From Collinsella sp. (GTDB taxonomy: Bacteria; Actinomycetota; Coriobacteriia; Coriobacteriales; Coriobacteriaceae), in assembly GCA_018368345.1 (NCBI GenBank), contig JAGZEK010000014.1:1-57703 (forward strand): a stretch of 57,703 nt of DNA, read 5' to 3'. Below are positions 45,977 to 56,124 of the stretch, piece after piece. Each line of letters starts with the position of its first letter. Within the stretch, counting starts at the first letter, position 1. The notes under the pieces were generated by a model. It was not told where the DNA came from. It saw only the letters and a list, made by a program, of their open reading frames with translations, and did no database searches. The translations under genes were made by a program, and so were the position numbers.

Positions 45977-47574
45977 TGTCCGAAACCCTCAATGCCCAGG
46001 ATATCGCCAAGAAACTGCAGGAGCAGCTCACGAGCCTCTCCGCGACGGTCGATACGCATGAGGTTTCAACGGTCGACGAGGTAGGCGACGGCATCGCGCG
46101 CGTCTCCGGCCTCAAGAGCGCCATGGCAGGCGAGCTTCTGGAGTTCAAGAGCTCCGATACCGGTGAGACCGTCTTCGGCCTTGCCCAGAACCTTGACCGT
46201 GACGAGGTCGGCGCCGTTCTGTTCGGTGCCGTCGACTCCATTAAGGAAGGCGACGAGTGCCGCACCACTGGCCGCATTATGGATATCCCCGTGAGCCGTG
46301 CCATGCTCGGCCGCGTCGTCAATCCGCTCGGCCAGCCCATCGACGGCCTGGGCGACATCGTCGCCACGCACCGTCGCCCCATCGAGTTCAAGGCTCCCGG
46401 CGTCATCGATCGTACCCCGGTGTGCGAGCCGGTTCAGACCGGTCTGCTCGCTATCGACTCCATGGTGCCTATTGGCCGCGGTCAGCGTGAGCTCATCATC
46501 GGCGACCGTAAGACCGGTAAGACCGCCATCGCCATCGACGCTATCCTCAACCAGCGCGGCAAGGGCATGGTCTGCATCTATGTCGCCATCGGCCAGAAGG
46601 CCTCCACGGTTGCCAACATCCGCGAGACCCTCGCTCAGCACGGTGCGCTCGACTACACCATCATCGTTTCGGCCACCGCTGCCGATTCCGCCCCTATGCA
46701 GTACATCGCGCCTATGGCCGGTGCCGCTATCGGCGAGTTCTTCATGTACAACGGCGAGGACGGCAAGCCCGCCAGCGAGACCAACCCCGGCGGCCACGTG
46801 CTCGTCATCTACGACGACCTGTCCAAGCAGGCTGTGGCCTACCGTCAGATGTCGCTGACGCTGCATCGTCCGCCCGGACGCGAGGCCTATCCTGGCGACA
46901 TCTTCTACCTGCACTCTCGTCTGCTCGAGCGTGCCGTCAAGATGTCCAAGAAGAACGGTTACGGCTCCATGACGGCTCTTCCGATCATCGAGACCCAGGA
47001 CGGCGACGTCTCGGCCTACATTCCGACCAACGTCATTTCCATTACCGATGGTCAGATCTACCTGCAGTCCGAGCTCTTCTTCCAGGGTCAGCGCCCGGCA
47101 GTCGACGTGGGCATCTCCGTGTCCCGCGTCGGTGGCGATGCGCAGACCAAGGCCATGAAGCAGGTCGCCGGCAACCTCCGTCTGGACCTTGCTTCGTACC
47201 AGGAGCTCGCTGGCTTTACGCAGTTCGGCTCCGACCTCGACGAGGCCACGCAAAAGCAGCTGACCCATGGTGCTCGCATGACCGAGCTCCTGAAGCAGCC
47301 GCGTTACAAGCCGTTTGAGGTTGGCGAGCAGATCGTTACGCTGTTCGCTGGCAACGAGGGCTTCCTGGATGACCTGGAGATCGCCGACGTGCTGCCTTTC
47401 CGTGCCGAGCTCATCGAGTACATGGACAATGGCTTTGGCTCGCTGCTCGACAAGGTTCGCGCCAAGAAGATCGATGATGACACCAAGGCTGAGCTCTTGC
47501 GCGTCATCGGCGACTTCAAGCAGCAGTTCATGGCCAAGCACCATTCGGATGTTTCTGGATCAGAGGAGAACTAA
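45976..47574 (+). CDS. ATP synthase subunit alpha
   Basis: A 532-residue noncatalytic nucleotide-binding subunit of F1. P-loop GDRKTGKT at 176-183. The arginine finger is in the VGISVSRVGGDAQT segment, and the N-terminal beta-barrel covers 30-95. GGAGG lies six bases before the ATG. Confidence 0.97.
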   Translation: MSETLNAQDIAKKLQEQLTSLSATVDTHEVSTVDEVGDGIARVSGLKSAMAGELLEFKSSDTGETVFGLAQNLDRDEVGAVLFGAVDSIKEGDECRTTGRIMDIPVSRAMLGRVVNPLGQPIDGLGDIVATHRRPIEFKAPGVIDRTPVCEPVQTGLLAIDSMVPIGRGQRELIIGDRKTGKTAIAIDAILNQRGKGMVCIYVAIGQKASTVANIRETLAQHGALDYTIIVSATAADSAPMQYIAPMAGAAIGEFFMYNGEDGKPASETNPGGHVLVIYDDLSKQAVAYRQMSLTLHRPPGREAYPGDIFYLHSRLLERAVKMSKKNGYGSMTALPIIETQDGDVSAYIPTNVISITDGQIYLQSELFFQGQRPAVDVGISVSRVGGDAQTKAMKQVAGNLRLDLASYQELAGFTQFGSDLDEATQKQLTHGARMTELLKQPRYKPFEVGEQIVTLFAGNEGFLDDLEIADVLPFRAELIEYMDNGFGSLLDKVRAKKIDDDTKAELLRVIGDFKQQFMAKHHSDVSGSEEN

Positions 47575-47579
47575 GCCCC

Positions 47580-48487
47580 ATGGCCAACCTTCGCGACATT
47601 AAGAAGCGAATCTCCTCGGTTACCACGACCAAGCAGATCACGCGCACGATGGAGATGGTCTCTACGGCCAAGATCCGTCGTGCCCTCGATCGCTCCAAGC
47701 AGGCCGAGCCCTATAAGGAGGCGCTGACCGACGTCATGTTGACGGTCGCCGGCGACGCCTCCTGTTCGGGCACCGATCCCATGCTGCAGAAGCATGAGAG
47801 CGTCAAGCATGGCCTGATTGTCGTTATTGCCTCGGACCGCGGCCTTGCCGGCGGTTTCAATACGACGGTGGAGCGCACGGCCGAAAAGCTCGCCGCTTCT
47901 TGGGCGAACGACGGCATCGAGTGCGAGATCATCGCGTGCGGGCGTAAGCCGGCCACGTATTTCCGTGACCGCGCAAACGTTGTCATGCACTTTGAGGGCA
48001 ACTCCTCTGAGCCCGATTTCAATCAGGCCCGCATGATCTCCTCTCATATCTGCGATGCGTATCGTGCCGGTGAGCTTGACCGTGTCGAGCTTGTCTACCA
48101 CCACGCCAAGAACCGCGTGGATCAGGAGCTTCGCGTCGAGCATCTGTTGCCGCTCGACCCCGAGATGATCGCTATGGCCCACGGTCCGCGTAAGAACGAG
48201 ACCGACGCCCCTAAGCGCATCTCGTCCACGTTCGAGTTCGTGCCCTCTCCCGAGCATGTTCTCGGCAAGCTTGTGCCGTCTTATATCCTGACGGTCATCT
48301 ACCAGGCCCTGATCGATTCGGCGGCTGCCGAGCAGGGTGCACGCCGCAAGGCCATGCACTCCGCGACGGAAAACGCCACCGCGATCATCTCGACCCTTAC
48401 CCGCACGTATAGTCGCGTGCGCCAGGCTTCGATCACGACCGAGATTAACGAGATCGTCGGCGGAGCCTCAGCATTGGAGGAACAGTA

Positions 48488-48488
<1 letters not shown>
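47580..48488 (+). CDS. ATP synthase subunit gamma
   Basis: A 302-residue central rotor shaft. N-terminal helix NLRDIKKRISSVTTTKQITRTMEM and C-terminal helix MHSATENATAIISTLTRTYSRVRQASITTEINEIV (each only partly quoted: KRISSVTTTKQITRTMEMV; RQASITTEINEI) are typical. The mid-domain has a roughly 15-residue longer loop around 195-220. It overlaps the atpD start by one base. Confidence 0.94.
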
Positions 48489-49942
<1,454 letters not shown>

Positions 49943-49945
49943 GTT

Positions 49946-50338
49946 ATGCGTATCCGCATCGTGTGCCCCGTGAGCTGCGCCTATGAGGGCGACGCTGCGT
50001 TTGTGTCGATTCCGTCCACGGATGGCGAGTTTGGCGTCCTGCCTGCTCACTCCAGCGAGATCTGCACGATCGACCGCGGTTACGTTCGCGTTTCCGATAA
50101 GGCCATGGGCACTGTCGACCACACGTTTGCCGTGGCCGGCGGCTATGCCCAGGTTGCGGACGATGTCGTGACCGTTCTCGCCGAGCGCGCTTGCGATTTG
50201 GCGACCGTCGATGCCGACAAGCTTAAAGCTGATATTCAAGGTTTTGAAGAGAAGCTGGGTAATTTGTCGGAGGATGATGCACGCCGCGCCTACCTCTATA
50301 ATGAAATCGCATGGTGTAAGCTCAAGCTTGCCCAATAG
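49946..50338 (+). CDS. ATP synthase subunit epsilon
   Basis: A 130-residue rotor subunit: N-terminal beta sandwich (RIVCPVSCAYEGDAAFVSIPSTDGEFGVLPAHS, key GEFGVLPAHS) and a short C-terminal helical pair. Last gene of the operon; a terminator follows. Confidence 0.93.
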   Translation: MRIRIVCPVSCAYEGDAAFVSIPSTDGEFGVLPAHSSEICTIDRGYVRVSDKAMGTVDHTFAVAGGYAQVADDVVTVLAERACDLATVDADKLKADIQGFEEKLGNLSEDDARRAYLYNEIAWCKLKLAQ

Positions 50339-50374
50339 TCAAACGATTTAGCGTTCGACCATTTGCGAACACAT

Positions 50375-50413
50375 CATGCCCGGGATGGCCCAGCCACCCC
50401 GGGCATGCTTTTT
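50375..50413 (+). terminator. ATP synthase operon terminator
   Basis: CATGCCCGGG (50375-50384) pairs perfectly with CCCGGGCATG (50398-50407), followed by CTTTTTG. Confidence 0.9.
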
Positions 50414-50426
50414 GAAAGGGTAGACC

Positions 50427-51710
50427 TTGGATATTATCCGCGTTGAGGGTGGCCACGCCATCGGAGGCTCCGTGCCCGTCTCGGGCGCCAAGAACTCCGC
50501 GCTCAAACTCATGGCGGCAACGCTTCTGGCGCCGGGCAAGACGACGCTGCAGAACGTGCCCGATATTTCCGATGTCCACGTGATGGGCAAGGTGCTCAAG
50601 GGCATGGGCGCTACGATCGATGTTCTCGACGAGCACACGCTCGAGATTGATACCTCTCAGGTCGATTCATGGGAGGCCCCCTACGAGCTCGTTGCCAAGA
50701 TGCGCGCTTCCACCGCCGTCATGGGACCCCTGCTGGGCCGCTTCCATCGCGCCAAAATTGCCATGCCGGGCGGCTGCAACCTGGGTGCTCGCAAGATCGA
50801 TATGCACATTCTTGGTCTTGAGGCCCTGGGCGTTGAGTTCGATACCGCCCACGGTTACATCAACGCTAATGCGCCCCAAGGTCTGCGCGGTACCACCGTC
50901 ACGCTCGAGTTCGCCAGCGTCGGTGCGACCGAGAACCTCATCATGGCCTCTGTGCGCGCACAGGGCACCACGGTTATCGACAATGCCGCCCGCGAGCCCG
51001 AGATCGTCGATCTCGCTAACATGCTCAACGAGATGGGCGCCAAGATTGTTGGCGCCGGTACGCCCGTCGTGACGATCGAAGGCGTGGAAGAGCTCCATCC
51101 CGTTACCCATCGCGTGGTGGGCGACCGCATCGAGGCCGGTACCTTTATCGTTGCCGGTGCGTTGATGGCCGACGATCGCGGTGTCGATGTCACGGGCTTT
51201 TGCCCCATTCACTTGGGCATGGTGCTCAAGAAGATGGAGCTTATGGGTATCGACTGCGAGCGCGTCGAGGATGGCGTCCATGTGAACCGTGCCGAGCGTA
51301 TCAAGCCGGTCGACATCCAGACGCTTCCGTTCCCCGGTTTCCCGACCGACATGCAGGCGCAGATTATGGTGCTCTCCGCCCTTGCCGACGGCAGTTCCGT
51401 TATTACCGAAAACATCTTCGAGAATCGCTTTATGTTTGCCTCTGAGCTGGTGCGCATGGGTGCCGACATTCGTATTGAGAGCCATCATGCCATGATTCAT
51501 GGCGTCAAGGGCTTCTCGGGTGCACAGGTTACCTCGCCCGATTTGCGCGGCGGAGCGGCCCTCGTCGTAGCGGGCTTGATCGCCGACGGGACGACCGAGG
51601 TTTCGGCTATCCATCACATCAAGCGCGGCTACGAGCAGTTTGTCGAAAAGCTGCAGGCGCTTGGCGCGCATGTCGAGCATGCTACCGTCCCCGATCCCGT
51701 CATCTACTAA
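50427..51710 (+). CDS. UDP-N-acetylglucosamine 1-carboxyvinyltransferase (MurA)
   Basis: A 427-residue enzyme of the first committed step of peptidoglycan synthesis. TTG start at 50427 with GAAAGGG six bases upstream. The PEP-binding catalytic Cys117 is in PGGCNLGARKIDMH; KNSALKLMAATLL at the N-terminus holds the conserved Lys-Asn. Cys rather than Asp at 117 predicts fosfomycin sensitivity at the enzyme level. The gene follows the atp terminator, so it has its own promoter or depends on read-through. Confidence 0.94.
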   Translation: MDIIRVEGGHAIGGSVPVSGAKNSALKLMAATLLAPGKTTLQNVPDISDVHVMGKVLKGMGATIDVLDEHTLEIDTSQVDSWEAPYELVAKMRASTAVMGPLLGRFHRAKIAMPGGCNLGARKIDMHILGLEALGVEFDTAHGYINANAPQGLRGTTVTLEFASVGATENLIMASVRAQGTTVIDNAAREPEIVDLANMLNEMGAKIVGAGTPVVTIEGVEELHPVTHRVVGDRIEAGTFIVAGALMADDRGVDVTGFCPIHLGMVLKKMELMGIDCERVEDGVHVNRAERIKPVDIQTLPFPGFPTDMQAQIMVLSALADGSSVITENIFENRFMFASELVRMGADIRIESHHAMIHGVKGFSGAQVTSPDLRGGAALVVAGLIADGTTEVSAIHHIKRGYEQFVEKLQALGAHVEHATVPDPVIY

Positions 51711-51722
51711 TACAGGTTGCCT

Positions 51723-52958
51723 ATGTTTAATAAAAAGCCCCTCGCGGATACCACCACCCGAAGACCCTCAACTGGTGCGCAGGCCAAGATCTACAGTCGC
51801 GATAACGTGGCTCGCTATTCCGAGCGCGCTCGTCAACGCCGCCGTAGCCACACGATTCGTCACGTCGCGCTCATTGTCGTGCTTGGCGTGCTGCTGAGTG
51901 CCACTACCGCTGCCGGCCTGTGGTTTGCCACCATTATGGGCAAGCTCGGCGATTCTAATGTCATTACTGACAATCTGCGTCGGGTTCTGGTTGACACCGA
52001 TGAGGCAAAGGATCCGTTCTACGTGCTGCTTCTTGGCACCGACGGCCGTCCGGGCGAGGATACGTATCGTGCCGACTCGATTATCCTGGCACGCATCGAC
52101 CCCACGCAAAAGCAGGCGACGCTCATCTCCGTTCCGCGCGACACCAAGGTCGAGTACAAGGGCGAGACCATGAAGATCAACGCCTGCCATACCGTTGGCG
52201 GCGCCGAGGCCATGGTCGAGGCGGTCAACGAGCTGTGCGGTGTTCAGATCTCCCACTATGCCGAGGTCAGCTTCGACGGTATGCAGGCGCTGATTGATTC
52301 GGTTGGCGGTATCGACATTAACGCAACCGATGATGTTGACGACCCCGAGCACCTGGATATTAAGATTACCGCTGGCCAGCAGCATATGGACGGTGCCACC
52401 GCCCTTACCTATGCCCGCTGCCGCTACACCTATGCCGACGGCGATTACACGCGCATGCGCCACCAGCGTCAGGTGCTTGGCGCCCTTGCCAACCAGATTC
52501 TCAATAACTTCGATGCCACGAAGATCTTTGGCCTGGTTAATTCGCTGTCCGATATGCTCGTAACCGATATGAGCGTTCAGGATATCGTGGCTACGGTCAA
52601 TGCCATGCGCGGTATGGATGTCGACGGTATCTACTCGGCCAACCTGCCCTCGTACGCCGACGACAGCACCATGATCGACGGCGTGAGCTATGTCTTTGTC
52701 TACGAGGACGAGCTCAAGGAAATGATGGAGCGCGTCGATGCCGGCAAGGATCCCAAGGGTCCCAACACCATGGGTCTTTCCGACGGTTCCAGCTCTACGA
52801 TCGGCGACCTGAACAACAACACGTCTGACGACTACGCAAACGGTACCGCAACCTCATCGGTCAGCTCTGACGATTCCGATGACTCAAGCGATTCGAGCGA
52901 TTCGGACTACTACGAAGAGCCCACCGGCGACGGCAACGGCTACGAAGCCAACTACTAA
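51723..52958 (+). CDS. LytR-CpsA-Psr family cell-wall glycopolymer ligase
   Basis: A 411-residue membrane enzyme; ATG at 51723 with ACAGG upstream. Cytoplasmic basic head, one helix at about 45-68, then the LCP domain (90-320) with the pyrophosphate-binding Asp/Arg set (LLGTDGRPGEDTYRADSII, SVPRDTKVEY, YARCRYTYADGDYTRMRHQRQV in part). A Ser/Asp-rich tail closes the protein (about 345-411). LCP enzymes attach teichoic-acid-like or capsular polymers to peptidoglycan. The 12-bp gap suggests co-transcription with murA. Confidence 0.9.
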   Translation: MFNKKPLADTTTRRPSTGAQAKIYSRDNVARYSERARQRRRSHTIRHVALIVVLGVLLSATTAAGLWFATIMGKLGDSNVITDNLRRVLVDTDEAKDPFYVLLLGTDGRPGEDTYRADSIILARIDPTQKQATLISVPRDTKVEYKGETMKINACHTVGGAEAMVEAVNELCGVQISHYAEVSFDGMQALIDSVGGIDINATDDVDDPEHLDIKITAGQQHMDGATALTYARCRYTYADGDYTRMRHQRQVLGALANQILNNFDATKIFGLVNSLSDMLVTDMSVQDIVATVNAMRGMDVDGIYSANLPSYADDSTMIDGVSYVFVYEDELKEMMERVDAGKDPKGPNTMGLSDGSSSTIGDLNNNTSDDYANGTATSSVSSDDSDDSSDSSDSDYYEEPTGDGNGYEANY

Positions 52959-53070
52959 GTTACGCGGTTTTACCAAACCGCGTAACCGCTTGACGCTGCG
53001 CGGGCCGCATTTGGACAATCTGACGTTCAACTTCAAGGGCGCGACCAGAAGGTCAGCGCCCTTTCGTTTC
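52959..53070 (+). ncRNA. Two-hairpin intergenic element, copy B
   Basis: Hairpin 1 (52959-52986): GTTACGCGGTTT, loop TACC, AAACCGCGTAAC. Hairpin 2 (53035-53063): AAGGGCGC/GCGCCCTT, inner GACC/GGTC, loop AGAA, one bulged A, then T-rich. Hairpin 1 is as in copy A while hairpin 2 shares the inner part of C and D. It starts directly at the LCP stop. Confidence 0.8.
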
Positions 53071-53205
53071 ACGTCACCTTGTCTCAAATGGTCAAAGGGG
53101 ACACTCTTGATGCACTTGGCACTTGGGGACGTTCCTTTTGTGCCGGCAGTTTGGGACACTCCTTGCGTTAAGAGGCTGGCGTGCGTCAACCTGTTCTCAT
53201 TACAG
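53071..53205. other. Gap with decayed GGGAC repeats
   Basis: GGGGACACTC, CTTGGGGACGTTCC and TTTGGGACACTCC follow copy B. They resemble the stem-loop at 36067 but do not pair well. No gene seen. Confidence 0.4.
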
Positions 53206-53245
53206 CAAAAAAATCGCCCCGTTCTTGGTTGAGGACGGGGCGATT
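53206..53245 (-). terminator. pepT terminator
   Basis: AATCGCCCCGT (53212-53222) pairs with ACGGGGCGATT (53235-53245); on the minus strand a run of seven T follows. Confidence 0.9.
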
Positions 53246-53271
53246 CGTCTTTTGGACTTGTGCAGCCAGGC

Positions 53272-54519
53272 TTATGCAAAGCGGGCGACGAGCTCCTGGA
53301 GCACGTCGGTCATCTTGACGAGCGAACTGACCGGGACGAACTCGTTGACGCCGTGGTAGCAATAGCCGCCGGTGGAAAGGTTGGGGCAGGGCAGACCGCG
53401 GAACGACAGCTGCGCGCCGTCGGTGCCGCCGCGAATCGGCAGCACTTGGGGCTCAACGCCGCAGGCAAGGTAGGCTTCCTTGGCAACATCAATAAGCTCG
53501 GGATAGTCACGAACGATCTCGGCCATATTTCGATACTGCTGCTTAATCTCGACTGTCACGCGCTCCTCACCCAGACGCTGGTTGAGCATCGAGGCGGCGG
53601 CATCAATAAGGTTGAGTTTCTGCTGGAACTTGGCGGCGTCATGGTCGCGGACGATGTAGCGCGCCGTGGCGTGATCGACGGTTGCAGATACGCCCTCAAG
53701 GTGATAAAAGCCCTCGTAGCCTTCCGTATACTCCGGGCGCTGCACGTAGGGGAGCAACGCGTTGAAGTCGCAGAACAGATTGCCTGCGTTGACCATACGG
53801 CCCTTGGCGTCGCCCGGGTGGATGGACTGGCCCTCAAAGCGGACGGTCGCCTCGGCGGCGTTAAAGCACTCCCACTCCAGCTCGCCGATGGGGCCGCCGT
53901 CGACCGTGTAGGCGTACTTGCAGCCAAAGGTATCGATATCCAACAGCTCGGCTCCGTGGCCGATCTCCTCGTCAGGGCAGAAGCAAATGCCGAGTGCGGG
54001 ATGGGGCAGAGAAGGGTCCTGAACGATACGCGCGACAAGCGACATAATCTCGGCGACGCCTGCCTTGTCGTCCGCGCCCAGCAGCGTGGTGCCATCGCTG
54101 CAGACCAGGTCCTCACCCGCGAGGTCGTTCAGGGCGGGAAGCTTGGCGGTGCTCATGGCAACGGGCTTACCGTCAACCGTGCCGCAGACCAGGTCGCCGC
54201 CTTCGTAGTGTACGATGTGCGGCTTCACGCCGGCGCCCGGTGCAACTTCGGTGGTGTCGAGATGGGCGATCAGGCCCAGGGCGGGCTTGTCCTCAGCGCC
54301 CGCACTTGCGGGGATATGCGCGCAGACATAGGCATGCTCGGTCACGTGGGCATCTTCTGCCCCAAGCTCGCGCAGCTCTTCAGCCAGCACGTTGGCAAGG
54401 TCAAACTGAACGGCGCTCGAAGGTACCTGGTCGCAGTTTGCATCCTCGGACTGCGTGTTGATCTGGACGTAGCGCAAAAAGCGCTCGAGGACATCGGGGT
54501 TCGTGGTGGTGTTTTCCAT
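53272..54519 (-). CDS. Peptidase T (tripeptide aminopeptidase)
   Basis: A 415-residue M20B dizinc peptidase removing N-terminal residues from tripeptides. Start ATG at 54519 (GGAG eight bases upstream); the longer frame is not supported. Motifs: LIAHLDTTE (His86, Asp88), LLGADDKAG (bridging Asp151), CPDEEIGHGA (Glu184, Glu185), and IRGGTDGAQLSFRGLPCPN near the C-terminus. Divergent from the DtxR-family gene. Confidence 0.92.
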   Translation of the reverse strand: MENTTTNPDVLERFLRYVQINTQSEDANCDQVPSSAVQFDLANVLAEELRELGAEDAHVTEHAYVCAHIPASAGAEDKPALGLIAHLDTTEVAPGAGVKPHIVHYEGGDLVCGTVDGKPVAMSTAKLPALNDLAGEDLVCSDGTTLLGADDKAGVAEIMSLVARIVQDPSLPHPALGICFCPDEEIGHGAELLDIDTFGCKYAYTVDGGPIGELEWECFNAAEATVRFEGQSIHPGDAKGRMVNAGNLFCDFNALLPYVQRPEYTEGYEGFYHLEGVSATVDHATARYIVRDHDAAKFQQKLNLIDAAASMLNQRLGEERVTVEIKQQYRNMAEIVRDYPELIDVAKEAYLACGVEPQVLPIRGGTDGAQLSFRGLPCPNLSTGGYCYHGVNEFVPVSSLVKMTDVLQELVARFA

Positions 54520-54639
54520 AAAGACCGCTCCAATCTTGGTCGTCGTGTGCAACAAGAACTCTAGCACGGTATGCCACGGCATACTGCGACGCTTGGATGG
54601 GGTAGAATCAGCCATTGAATGCAGAAGGGACGGAAGATC

Positions 54640-55062
54640 ATGGATACGACAAATAGCTCGCGCGAACTACATCTGACGGTGGCGAACGAAGACTACTTGG
54701 AGTGCATGGTTCGCATTGAAAGCGAAGAGGGGGAAACCAACGGCGTGCGATCGGTCGACATCGCGCAGCGCCTTGGCGTCTCCAAGGCATCGGTCAATAA
54801 AGCGGTTTCGGCGCTCAAGGCATCCGAGCTTGTCGAGCAATCGCACTACGGCAAGGTAATCCTGACCGATCGCGGCCGCGAGGTTGGCACGGCTATCTGG
54901 TACCGTCATCGCCTCATCCGCACGTTTTTGGTTCAGGAGCTCGGTGTCGAATTTGAGCGAGCCGATTCCGAGGCCTGCATGATGGAGCATGCGCTATCCG
55001 AGGACACGATGAGCCGCTGGCTCGCCTATCTCGAAAAACAGGGAATCAGCGTCGAGGAATAG
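54640..55062 (+). CDS. DtxR/MntR-family metal-dependent regulator
   Basis: A 140-residue repressor: winged HTH at about 12-72 (EDYLECMVRIESEEG, SVDIAQRLGVSKASVNKAVSALKASELV), then the metal-binding/dimer domain with Glu/His ligands (RHRLIRTFLVQELGVEF, DSEACMMEHALSEDT). There is no SH3-like domain, so it is nearest to MntR-type or short IdeR-like proteins. It lies 10 bp before a homocysteine methyltransferase gene, an odd partner for a metal sensor unless zinc is the link. Confidence 0.85.
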   Translation: MDTTNSSRELHLTVANEDYLECMVRIESEEGETNGVRSVDIAQRLGVSKASVNKAVSALKASELVEQSHYGKVILTDRGREVGTAIWYRHRLIRTFLVQELGVEFERADSEACMMEHALSEDTMSRWLAYLEKQGISVEE

Positions 55063-55072
55063 CGGGATATAT

Positions 55073-55966
55073 ATGGATACGAGTTATTACAACCGCTTTG
55101 GTGCCGAGGAACTTACGCGCCGCTTGTCGAGCGAGACCTTGTTGGCGCAGGGCCCCATGGGCAGTGTTCTGTTGAGTGAGTACGACGCCGCTGACATTCC
55201 ACCGGCGTTTTGGAATCTGGCGGAGCCGCAGACCGTTTCTCGTATCCATCGCTTGTATGTCGCCGCCGGTGCGCAGGTGCTCATTACCAACACCTTTCAG
55301 GCATCAAGCTATGCCCTCAAGCACGACCAGATTGTGCCGTCCGTGGCGGAGGTCAATCGTGGGGCCGTCGACGATGCCCGCCAGGCGCATCCTCAGCTGC
55401 TGCTGGGCTCGATGGGCCCGATCGGTATTGAGTGGTTTGCCGAGGATTCTGCCGAGTATCGTGAAATCCGAGGCATTGCGCGCGAACAGGCGCACGCCTT
55501 GCTCAATGCTGGTGTTGACGGTCTGCTGATCGAGACGGTGACGTCTATCCGTAATTTGCAGCCCATGCTTGCCGGCGCTCGAGATGCCGCCGACGGCATG
55601 CCTGTCCTGGTGAGTTTTGTCGTTGACGATAAAGGCGACCTGTTGGGCGATGGCCTCAACATCGAGGCAGCCGTTTTGTACGCCGAAAAACACGGCGCAA
55701 ACTCGGTTGGTGTTAATTGCTGTTCGCTTGCGGCCGCGAACGCGGCGGTGCCCAGGATGGTCGCATCGGCGACTACTCCCGTCACGGTGCGTCCCAACGT
55801 GGGCGATCCGGTCCAGACTCAGGATGGCCCCGTATGGCACGAGAACCCCGAAGCTTTCGCGCGCGCATGCATCGAATGGAGACATGCCGGTGCCGCAATG
55901 GTGGGCAGTTGCTGTGGAACCACGGCAATCACTACGGCAGCGATGGCCGAGGCGCTCGATATATAA
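55073..55966 (+). CDS. Homocysteine S-methyltransferase domain protein
   Basis: A 297-residue TIM-barrel enzyme. Zinc ligands are visible as Cys in GVNCC and the Cys pair in GSCCGT, and LLIETVTS and TNTFQASSYALK fit the MmuM/MetH homocysteine-binding family. It transfers a methyl group from S-methylmethionine, or from a donor such as methyl-corrinoid or methyl-THF, to homocysteine. Size fits free-standing MmuM-like proteins; the donor is not certain. Confidence 0.82.
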   Translation: MDTSYYNRFGAEELTRRLSSETLLAQGPMGSVLLSEYDAADIPPAFWNLAEPQTVSRIHRLYVAAGAQVLITNTFQASSYALKHDQIVPSVAEVNRGAVDDARQAHPQLLLGSMGPIGIEWFAEDSAEYREIRGIAREQAHALLNAGVDGLLIETVTSIRNLQPMLAGARDAADGMPVLVSFVVDDKGDLLGDGLNIEAAVLYAEKHGANSVGVNCCSLAAANAAVPRMVASATTPVTVRPNVGDPVQTQDGPVWHENPEAFARACIEWRHAGAAMVGSCCGTTAITTAAMAEALDI

Positions 55967-55971
55967 AGGGT

Positions 55972-55998
55972 AAAACCGCTCCATACGGGGCGGTTTTT
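55972..55998 (+). terminator. Terminator after the DtxR-methyltransferase pair
   Basis: AAAACCGCTCC and GGGGCGGTTTT pair over 11 bp with one G-U, loop ATAC, and further T. Confidence 0.88.
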
Positions 55999-56124
55999 TG
56001 ATTGCCTGCATGTCTTCGGCAGCATTTGCCCAAATGGTGAATGCTGGTGCCGGCAGGTTGCCGAGTGTGTATCGCGGGTATACCTCATGCGTACCATGAT
56101 CCAAACACTGTGAGGTGTCTGCGC

